From: Kallipyga gabonensis
Lineage (GTDB): Bacteria; Bacillota; Clostridia; Tissierellales; Peptoniphilaceae
Direction: 5' to 3'
NCBI RefSeq assembly: GCF_001286805.1
Contig: NZ_CXYV01000002.1
Location: forward strand, 248,001 to 312,000
DNA length: 64,000 bases
This document shows, in pieces, positions 43,169 to 52,500 of this stretch. A program made the position numbers and the translations under genes. Under the pieces are notes generated by a model, which worked only from the letters and a program-made list of their open reading frames with translations, was not told the origin of the DNA and searched no databases. Every line of letters begins with the position of its first letter. The stretch's first letter is position 1.

Positions 43169-43717
43169 ATGAAACCATCATCTTTGGGAGCCCGGGAGAT
43201 CGCCCTGGCGGCCATGTTCGGTGCCCTGACCTACCTGGGCTCCCTCCTGGTCATTCCGATCGGGCCCGTCCCCATCACCCTCCAGACTCTCTTTGTCGAA
43301 GTTGCCGCTATCCTCCTTCTTCCCAAGACTGCCGGCCTGGCCATGCTTGTCCACCTCCTCCTCAAGTTCATCACCCAGGGCGGGTCCCTCCTAATCAGCC
43401 CCTCCTTCGGCTTCGTCATCGGATTTATCTTCGCCGCTTTTGCCGGCTCCTACTACTTCAACACCCTAAAGGGCGGCCGCCTCTCGGATAAAAAGAGCCT
43501 CCTGGTTGCTCTCTTTATCTCGGCCATCCTCCCTTACCTGGTCGGCCTCCCCTACATGGCCTATATCCTGAACGGGGTTAATGGCCTGAGCAAGTCCTTT
43601 ATGGACCTAATGAAAGCCGGCTTCCTCCTTTTCATTCCGGGAGACATGGCCAAAGTTGTCCTGGCCTACCTTCTGTCCATGGCCCTCCTTCCTGCCGTCC
43701 AGAAATCTCGCCATTAG
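43169..43717 (+). CDS. bioY: biotin transporter substrate-binding component BioY
   Basis: The product is 182 residues with about six membrane segments. ALAAMFGALTYLGSLL opens it, GPVPITLQTLFVEVAAIL is the BioY signature (about 33-50), and the central GGSLLISPSFGFVIGFIFAA is typical of the S-component of ECF-type transporters. It takes up biotin, alone or with an ECF module. The ATG at 43169 has AAGGAGC upstream. Operon with birA; no biotin synthesis genes are present, suggesting an auxotroph (inference). Confidence 0.93.
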   Translation: MKPSSLGAREIALAAMFGALTYLGSLLVIPIGPVPITLQTLFVEVAAILLLPKTAGLAMLVHLLLKFITQGGSLLISPSFGFVIGFIFAAFAGSYYFNTLKGGRLSDKKSLLVALFISAILPYLVGLPYMAYILNGVNGLSKSFMDLMKAGFLLFIPGDMAKVVLAYLLSMALLPAVQKSRH

Positions 43718-43760
43718 GACCCCTGAGCCATTATTTTCACCCTATCCAATTAACAAAAAA

Positions 43761-43797
43761 GAGGGAAGACCGAAATCACCCGGTCTTCCCTCTTTTT
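43761..43797 (+). terminator. bidirectional terminator after bioY
   Basis: Arms GAGGGAAGACCG (43761-43772) and CGGTCTTCCCTC (43781-43792), flanked by A-runs before and T-runs after. Confidence 0.85.
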
Positions 43798-43808
43798 CTT
43801 TTACCTAA

Positions 43809-43904
43809 TCACTTGAACACGGCAAATCCCTCTTCTTCATATTCCTTCACTTTTTCTTCCACATCTTCTTTCGTCAAGCCGGATAGTGTGGACGATGCCG
43901 GCAC
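43809..43904 (-). CDS. possible tiny ORF or gene tail (uncertain)
   Basis: On the minus strand a frame ending in TGA at 43811-43809 gives LTKEDVEEKVKEYEEEGFAV plus FK, which reads like a natural protein end, and the bidirectional terminator follows it. GTG (43904) or TTG (43922) could start it, but no clear ribosome site is seen. It may be the 3' end of a lost gene or chance. Confidence 0.25.
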   Translation of the reverse strand: MPASSTLSGLTKEDVEEKVKEYEEEGFAVFK

Positions 43905-43993
43905 TGGATAACAAAGCCTCAATTTGCATTTTTTACAGAAACAAAATATAATGAATGGTAGGAAATCGTTGCCCTATAAGGAGGACCCTATCC

Positions 43994-46516
43994 ATGCTTC
44001 AATTTGAGCTTAAGAAATTGATGAAAGCTCGAGTTGTATTGGCCACGGTTCTCCTTGCTTTAGTTATGGCTCTTTATGTTAATTTCCGGTCTAATAATAG
44101 CTTCGCTTTAGATGAGACCTATCCTTCTTATGACTTAGCAAGTCCAGGCGTTATTTTTAACGAAATGATCTTCAACCAAGCCTACCGGCTCGATGATGAA
44201 ATCCGTGCAAATTTCTATGAGGATCTTCACGCATCGGATGAAAAAACAGCTCGTCATAATAAGTCAAAACTGCAAAGCTTTCTTGCTCATGTTGAAAATA
44301 AGACTTTTCCGGAAAAGTATGAAGTAGCTCCACTTTTACAAGAACTGGACTATAAAAGGAATCAGGATTATAAGAATTTAGTAAAAAAATATGGCTTCCA
44401 TTTTTACAGTCAGGCCGAACAGAAAACATTTGATTACGGGATTGCTGAATCCGAGTATTATCATAATCATGGAATTTTATTTACACATGGAGAAGAAGAA
44501 ATCCTCTCCACCAACTACATTCGACGGATTATTTATAATAGTCAAATCATCTTCGGCCCCATTTTTTTTGGCTTTCTGATTCTGGCTTTTTGCGGAACGG
44601 TTTGTCAAGAGCGAGATAAAGGAACACTTTATCTTCTTCAATTACAGCCCAAAAGCCGAAGAAGAATTCTTGGTACCAAGCTGCTCCTCATGTTATTGAT
44701 CTGCGGAATCTATGTGGTCGCTTTTTTCTTTTTTTTCCTCTTAATTTGCTTAGTCCAAGGCATCCACATCGATGGATTTCGGGAAATTTTCCGCATCTAC
44801 CATGCCGGGCCTGGTATTCGCTATATGAAAGCTTCTGTTCTTCTTCCTCTGATTCTCCTCTCTTTTTTCACCTTAAGCTTACTTTTTTCCACAATCATCC
44901 TTCTTATCAGCACGATTTCACAAGACAAAGAATCTTCTTTAGCAAGCCTTCTTGTTTTCTTCGGTCTTGGTTATGTTTTCACCGAAAACCAGTCCTTTCT
45001 CCAAGGCTCCTGGAACCCCATCTATGCCATGGACCATGTACGCACCCTTACCGGAAAAGCTCGCACTGCTATCTCCATAACCAGCGAATTGAAATTAAAT
45101 AACATCTCCTACACTTCGCCAACCTATCTATTATTATTTCTTCTTGCGGCTTTGTTTATCTTTACTTCTACGATCATTCTCTATTATTTTAACGTCCAAT
45201 TCCACTCCTACGAAAAAAGAAAGCATTTTCGATCATATAGTATTTTTCGTTTTGAAATCCGAAAAATCACGCAAAATCGGAGTACTCTGATTTATTTTCT
45301 GGGTGCTCTCATCTTCGTTCTCTTCCTCCATTTTTCACAGGTCGGTGGTATCGAAGAAAAAATCCGTTTTTATACTCGGGAAGATGGCCTCCTAAAACAG
45401 CGAAGAGAGGAAGTAGATTTATATAAAAAACAGTTTCATGAGTCCGGAGGAGACCGAGAAACTGCAGAAGAAATGCTGAAAGAAGCCCTGATTCAATTGG
45501 AAAGGCAGGAAAATCTAGTCCATAGCTACAAAGAAAAAGATAGCTTTCTCTTTTACAAGACCCAATCTGAGATCTCTCTAGAGACCTTTGACCGAACCGG
45601 ACAAAATCCCTGGATTTATAAGAGAGACCTCCCCACTATCTTTGACCGCTTGGAAAGTCAAAAACTTGACCAGGAATCCGTCAAAAATCAGATTACCCCC
45701 TTCTTTCGTCCAAGCTTCTATTCCTCTGCCTATGAATCATATACTTCACCTCTCATTGCTCGAGAGATGGAAGAAAAAGGACAGTACTTATCCAATTCCG
45801 GTCTTTATACATTCCTTCGTATGATCCAATACCAACGCTTGGACATTCTCTTTTTGGGCTTAATTATCTTTATGGTCCTAGGGGGATATGTCTTAGAAAA
45901 AGAAAATGGGCAACAACTCTGCCTCATTTACACCCAACCTTTCAGTCGCTTTCACTACCATCTCATCAAAGTATTGGCTCAGGAGACCATCATTATCGCC
46001 GTTTATCTGCTCCTATCCATCTTTATCCTCTTGCTTGGTACCATCACGGAAGGCTTAGGGGATCCAAACCAGCCAATTATCTACTATCAAAGCCTCTACG
46101 AAAATATAGCAACGGCTTCCAGGGATCAAGGCAATGCGATGAATTCAATAACAACGATTTCTATCACTACCTATCTTGCTTTGACCCTCCTGGCTATTGT
46201 GTGCCAAGGCTTCTTCCTCTCTGCTCTATCTTCCCTTCTTTCTCTCTTTACAAAAAGTAAAATTGCTCTTGTCGCTTGGACAGGGGCAATCACATTAGGG
46301 GGGATTTTAAGCTCAACATTCTTCTCCTATCCCTTCTTCCGCCTACTGAATCCTTTCACCTATTTCTTCGCCGGTCAAGTTGCCAATAATGCCGTCATGA
46401 TAAAAAATAGGATACCCGGAGCCAGCTATCCCCTTAGTCTTACTGTCCTCATCTTCTGGGCCTGCCTCCTCACTTTCTGTGGTGGAAAGATGGCTTCAAT
46501 AAAAGAACAATGGTAA
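43994..46516 (+). CDS. ABC-2 type permease, tandem double-length (two permease halves)
   Basis: The product is 840 residues from the ATG at 43994 (AAGGAGGACCC upstream). It contains two similar halves, starting with MLQFELKKLMKARVVLATVL and, near residue 416, IFRFEIRKITQNRSTLIYFL. Each half has one membrane segment, a large polar domain with charged heptad-like stretches (first half about 35-170, second about 440-600), and then about five membrane segments. This is the ABC-2 fold fused in tandem. No ATPase gene is adjacent; it must borrow one. The gene is clearly AT-richer than its flanks. Substrate unknown (lipid, peptide or lantibiotic are possible for this type). Confidence 0.7.
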   Translation: MLQFELKKLMKARVVLATVLLALVMALYVNFRSNNSFALDETYPSYDLASPGVIFNEMIFNQAYRLDDEIRANFYEDLHASDEKTARHNKSKLQSFLAHVENKTFPEKYEVAPLLQELDYKRNQDYKNLVKKYGFHFYSQAEQKTFDYGIAESEYYHNHGILFTHGEEEILSTNYIRRIIYNSQIIFGPIFFGFLILAFCGTVCQERDKGTLYLLQLQPKSRRRILGTKLLLMLLICGIYVVAFFFFFLLICLVQGIHIDGFREIFRIYHAGPGIRYMKASVLLPLILLSFFTLSLLFSTIILLISTISQDKESSLASLLVFFGLGYVFTENQSFLQGSWNPIYAMDHVRTLTGKARTAISITSELKLNNISYTSPTYLLLFLLAALFIFTSTIILYYFNVQFHSYEKRKHFRSYSIFRFEIRKITQNRSTLIYFLGALIFVLFLHFSQVGGIEEKIRFYTREDGLLKQRREEVDLYKKQFHESGGDRETAEEMLKEALIQLERQENLVHSYKEKDSFLFYKTQSEISLETFDRTGQNPWIYKRDLPTIFDRLESQKLDQESVKNQITPFFRPSFYSSAYESYTSPLIAREMEEKGQYLSNSGLYTFLRMIQYQRLDILFLGLIIFMVLGGYVLEKENGQQLCLIYTQPFSRFHYHLIKVLAQETIIIAVYLLLSIFILLLGTITEGLGDPNQPIIYYQSLYENIATASRDQGNAMNSITTISITTYLALTLLAIVCQGFFLSALSSLLSLFTKSKIALVAWTGAITLGGILSSTFFSYPFFRLLNPFTYFFAGQVANNAVMIKNRIPGASYPLSLTVLIFWACLLTFCGGKMASIKEQW

Positions 46517-46532
46517 AGAACATCAAACCACA

Positions 46533-46568
46533 AAAAAGCGACTTGGTTTATAAACCAAGTCGCTTTTT
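46533..46568 (+). terminator. bidirectional terminator between permease and surface-protein genes
   Basis: A perfect 36-base palindrome starting AAAAAGCGACTTGG. It can end both convergent transcripts. Confidence 0.92.
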
Positions 46569-46578
46569 CTTCTACCGG

Positions 46579-49500
46579 CTACTTCTCTTGTGATCTCTTT
46601 TTCTTGCCCTTAATAAAGAGGGTTCCAAAGAGAGCTAACGAAGCAAGTCCCACTAGTGCATAGGGTAGGATGAAAAGATCACCGGTATGTGGTGCCTTGC
46701 TTTGATTCGTTTTTCCGCCTTTGTTGGCAGGGGAATTCGAAGTCGCAGGATCTTTCTTCCCTTGCTCAGGTTTGGTTCCGGGCTTACTTCCGGGGTCCGT
46801 ACCCGGCTTTGTGTCCGTCCCCGGTTTTGGATCCGGGTTCGGTTTGTCCGGATTGGTTCCCGGGTTCGGTTTGTCCGGGTTTGGCTTGTCCGGGTTTGGC
46901 TTGTCCGGATCAGTTCCGGGTTCAGGATCCGGTTTCGGAACCACCGGCTTAGCTTTATATTGTGCTTCGAAAGTTTGATCCTTCACAAGACCGGTTTTCG
47001 GCACCATTGGCGACCACTTATCAAAGAGCTTGGTGCCATCTTTATACCTTGCCGTCTCCGGCAATACTGCCCGCAAATCCGGGTCCTCATAGGTGACATC
47101 ATTACGGACATCAATGATCTTCTTCCGATGTCCTTCCACTGTACCGTCTTCCGTCGCATCAAAGATGAGGCGGACATAGCCTTCCGGCACTTCACCCGGA
47201 TGGTCCGGATCCTCTGAAATAATCACTTTAGGATTATCCACATAGAGGGCCGTATAAGTTTTCTCCGTTACCGGTCCTTCCGTCGGTACAGGGGAATCCC
47301 AGGCGTCAAAGCGTTTTGTCGCATCTTTATATACCGCCATCGTGGGCAGGAGTTCCTGGAGATCCGGATCTGCATAGGTGACATCCTGTCTCACATCCAA
47401 AATCTTCCTGGTATAACCATCCACTGTGCCGTCCATGGTTGCATCAAAGATAAGACGGACATAACCCTCCGGAACAGGGTCCGGATTCTCAGGATCTTGT
47501 GTGATCACCTTGGGATTTTCCGTATATTGAGCAATGAATATCTCCGGCTCCACCATGCCTGTCTCAGGAACAAGCGGACTCCAACGATCAAACTTCATCG
47601 TTCCATCTTCATATATCGCCGTTTGAGGGAATTCCTTCCGCAAATCAGCGTCTTTATAAGAAACATCCTTCCGAACATCGATCACTTTCTTCCGATGTCC
47701 TTCCACTGTACCGTCTTCCGTCGCATCAAAGATGAGGCGGACATAGCCTTCCGGCACTTCACCCGGATGGTCCGGATCCTCTGAAACAATGTACTTCGGA
47801 CCTTGTTCCACTACCGGTACCGGATAAGAAGGTATTTTTTCCTTCTCTGTTTGGGTCAGATAGACATCTTTCGGCGTTTTCCCTTCCGGCAACCGGTTTG
47901 TCGGGATGGTAAATTTCCCGGTCTCATCGACAGGAACTTCAATGGGATTTCCATCATTTCCCTTCAGGGGATTGCCATCTTCATCGGTCACCGTGATCTT
48001 GGAACCGGGAATGCCATTTCCGGTGATCTTGTCTTCGCCATAGGGGACAAGATCCACCACCGGCGGTTCAGAAATCGGAACAATGGGAGTCAGGCCGCCA
48101 TAATCCTTCTGATATTCCGCTGTAATCGTCGTGTCTTCTTTGAAGATACCGGTCAGCGATTTGTCCCACTTCGTAAATAGCCAGGTAAAATCTTTTGTGC
48201 CATCTGCTTTTAGGACATCTTTCCCCTTTGGATCCCCTTCCGGTAAAGTAACTTTTTTCTCCGGATTGACCCAATAGATATGAGGTGTCGAATCCACCGC
48301 CTTATCCGTCGGATCACAGGTGACTTTCACAAAGTTCTCCGGCACTTCCGGTTTATCATCTCCTGTTTGCGGAACATAATCAGGAACCACCTTCACGTCA
48401 ACATCAATAATGGTACTTGACCCATCTTCATAGAAGACTTCAATGGCTTCTTTGAAATCGCCCTCTTTTTCCGTCGTCACTCTCTCTGCCTTGGGCTTGA
48501 CAATTTTAATGGTCAGGATTTTCCGCAAATCCTTGCCATTTTCATCCTTGGGCGGTGTGATCACTTCTTCATAGTCATCCACAGTCAAGCTATCCCCAAT
48601 ATTCTTGATGATTTTCCTTGCCGTCGGCTCCAAGGGCAGGATGGGCTGTGTCGGTGTTGAATAAGCGGCGATGATCTCTCTTTCCTGAGGAATGGTCATG
48701 CGTTCTGCCAGATCCACCTCCACTCTTCCTTGGGGATTTTTTTCACTGGCTTGAGCCGGATCCTTATAATACCAACCCTCAAAAGTGTAATTTCCGATTG
48801 GCTTTGGATCCTTTTCCGGGATAAGGACCTGGGCAAGCGGATTGACATAGTAAACTCTCCGCTGCTTATCCACCGCCTTATCCGTAGGATTCACAGTCAC
48901 CTTGACGTAATCGGAAAGCTCCGGATTATTTTTCACAACGTTCGGCTTATCCTCATCATTCAAGGCACGATAGATATTCTTAAATACCTTGACCGGAATG
49001 TTGACGACTTTCTTTGTTCCGTTCTTAAAGGTGACCTCTGCTTGGATTTCAACGGTTCTTGGCCGGCTGTCGCCCACCGGTCCGCCTTCTTCCTTAACCA
49101 GGTCATAAACGTCCTCTTCGCTGGTAATGATTCGATAACTCTGATAATCCGGAAGACCGGTTACTTTTTCCAAAGCCCGGTCAAACTGAGCTTTTTGGGG
49201 CATGAAGTTATTCACCCAGGTCCCGTCATCCTTCTTCAGAGATTCAAATACCCACATTCCCTCTATCTCAGTTTCCGGAACAGGCTCCATGTCCGACCAC
49301 TTCAGGTTATATTGGGCAACAATCGTCGTCACTTTCTTGGTGAATTGATCCTTGATCGTTTCCCCCTTATTCCAAGCCTTGGTAGCATCTTCCTTTACCT
49401 GCCAGGACTTAAATTGCCACTTTGCCTCCTTGCCCTTTGAATCCTTTAGCGGATTTCCGTCTTTGTCCTTTACCCCGCCACCTCGCGGATCAGCAGCAGG

Positions 49501-52500
49501 AATTTCCACAATTTTCTCGGGATTGACCTTAAAGTGCTTTTTGCTCTCACCGGTAAACTGATTATCCGTAATGGACGCATCCGCCTTATCCGTTGTATCA
49601 AGATAGACATCAACAAAGTAGTCGGGAAGGTCTTCATCTCCCGTAGTAATTTCGATGACGTCCTTCAAGGGTTTGAACTTAGCCGTAAAGGTATAGTCCT
49701 TCCGGATAACGGTGTTGGCATCGAGCAAGGGACTCTCCTGCCAACCGACAAATTCGCAATTCGGATCCGGTGTGATCACCGGAGGCAGAAGACTTCCCTG
49801 GGCATCCTGCTCTTGAGGAACGGGAATGTTCCGGAATTCCAATCCATCAATCACGTCGTAGAAGACTTCTTTGATTGGATTACCCTCGGCATCCTTGCCG
49901 AAGGAACCATCCCGGCCCGCTTTGAATATGACACGATGGTAACCATCCGGCACAGCAGAATCCGGTGTCTTCCTTTTAATAACACGAACATCCTGATAGT
50001 AGAAATTCACTTCACTGGAAGCCACCCCGTTAATGCCGGTCATTTTCCCTTCACTGTCAACATCGAAAAAGAGCTGTCTCTGGGGTGTGCTGATGAGCTT
50101 CCATCCCGGGATCTCACGGAAGTTTACCGCATCATAATCGTTATTTCCCTTTGTTACCTCTTCTGAAGGAATAATCGTGTAACTGTCATCCGGTTTTCCC
50201 CCTATTGCCGGCAAAGACTCTACCGCTGTATTCTTTGTGCTGAGATAGTTGACCGTATAGTGTCTCTTGGTAAACTCTCTATAGAAGAAGCGGAAATAAT
50301 TCTTCTTGGCCTCAGGGTTATCCTCGAGCTTGCCGTGGTTATCAATCTTATCTGCTGCCACACGCAAACTTTGGAAATAGGTGTTCTTTCGTTCCGTTTC
50401 TTCTACATATTGTTTATATTCGCCGGATTCTTCTTCCAGCTTGTCCCATTCACTTCTCGGGATCAGGAGATATTCATTCCCCTGATATTTCCCGGTTGTG
50501 GTTGTATATTCCCCTACGCGATTGTTTGGGATGGTCACCCTGATTGGTTCCTTCACGGGATGAAAGTCCTCATCCAGGAAGTAGTGTTCCGCGAGGATGT
50601 CAACCATGTCATTTTTGACCCAAATTGCCTTCAAATAGACATCGCTGACCACGCCATTGCCAAAGGCGTACAATTCCTCCACGCCGTACTTATCCTTATA
50701 GGAGGTGTCGATCGATCCATCGGCCTTGTAACGAACGATCTCCCAGCCCAGAAAATCGTAACCCTTTCTTATCGGAGGAGTCGGTGCCTGAACCGTCATA
50801 CCATTTCGGACGTGGAATTTCTGCTCCTTCTCATCTCCGGATTCTTTTACCGGCAAAACATAAGGAACGGTTCCGCTCGAGGTTTGGATTTTTTCTCCCT
50901 CTTTATGGGTCGCAATATCTTGGGGAAGAAGATTTGAGAACCTTCCTCCATTGGCATCAAAAGTGAGGTTCCAATCGACATCAGGTTCGCCCCATTTCGC
51001 ATAAAGAACTATATCATAATTAGGCATATTAGCATCAGCATCGGCAAGCTTAGCCTTTAATTCTTTTATTTCATTCTGTATCTTGAATTTCTTATCCTTG
51101 TCCTTAGAATTCTTAGCTAATTCTTCATACTTATCACCGATTTTAGCCTCAAGCTCTTCAGATTTCTTCACTGTATCTTTAATCAGCTTGCTACCCTGAG
51201 GGTCCATCGCCCATCCCTTGAAAACGAAGTCATCCGGCACATTGGCAGGTCTATCCGCCTCAGTAAGCTTATATTCCTCGTCAAGATTTAGTTTTCTGAG
51301 AGGCATATCATAATATACATCAGTTACAGTCGCATCCTTACCACTTGCAAGCTTCTTGCCAGCAAAATCAGAATGTTCATTTATATCTGACGGATTCGTG
51401 TCAAGAAACAGCTTGTATTTCTCACGTTCATAGGTAAATGCAAAGCGGTATCTAGGAATATCTTTGAAAGGGACTCCGTTAATTCCCTTCTCAGCTATAG
51501 GTTCAAAGAATGACTTCTCATTATTTTTTCTATTTTCTTCAGTTTTATCTAATTCCTTGCCAAGCTCATCAAAAGTAAGCTTTGATAGGTCTTCCGTATG
51601 ACCTTTTTTCTTAGCAGGACGCTCCTTAGCGTCGTTAAAAGGATTAATCCCAACATACCTAGGCTTAAAACCTACAATGCCCGGAGCAGGATATTCGTAT
51701 GAACCTGATGTATCAATCTTGGTATATGACATATCAGGATTATAGTGGAGTGCACCATCGATGCCCTCAAACAAATATTCCATATAATAGATAGCGAATT
51801 GATATTGTTCACTTGAAGAAGGTCCAAGAGAAATAGTTCTCTCAGGTAGCAATTCTCCAGTTGAAGTTGAGTGAGTTGCACGCGTTACATCTGGATCTAG
51901 TGCACCATAATCTCTATCTATAAAATCCTTTGATGTTAGCCAATACGGCGGTGTATCAAGATATAGACTTTGGTCTTCATTATTATTGTTTTCTGAATTT
52001 AACTGCCAGCCTATAAAACTACGATTTGGGTCAAAGTCGATTCCACCTTCCCCTATGAGCCACATATCGTTAGGCCATTTTGTCATTCTCTCGCCGAACT
52101 TCGCTTTGAAATTGTATGGCTTGTTCACTTCCTTAGTAGAATCATATTTTGTTCCATCAGGAAGCACCATCTTTGCTTCTTTAGCCGGATAGCCATATTC
52201 CGGATGGTCTATACCGAATTTTTCAAATAGCATCGTGTATGTCTGACGATTATAATAAATATTATATGTGGTACTACCGTCAGGCTGAACTTTCTTGACC
52301 AAATTTGCGGATGTGCCGTCCTCGTTTTGGATCTTTTCGCTATTGGCTTCCAGGATCTTCTCCGTGTTGCGAACGTAATACTTGTTGAGTTCCTTTTCTT
52401 TCCCTTGGTCGGTCAGGGACTTCTCGATTTCAGGGAATTTAATGCCATCGGGCATCATGGTGGAAAGATCAGGTCTTGACCCGGTTTCCGCATCGGTGAC

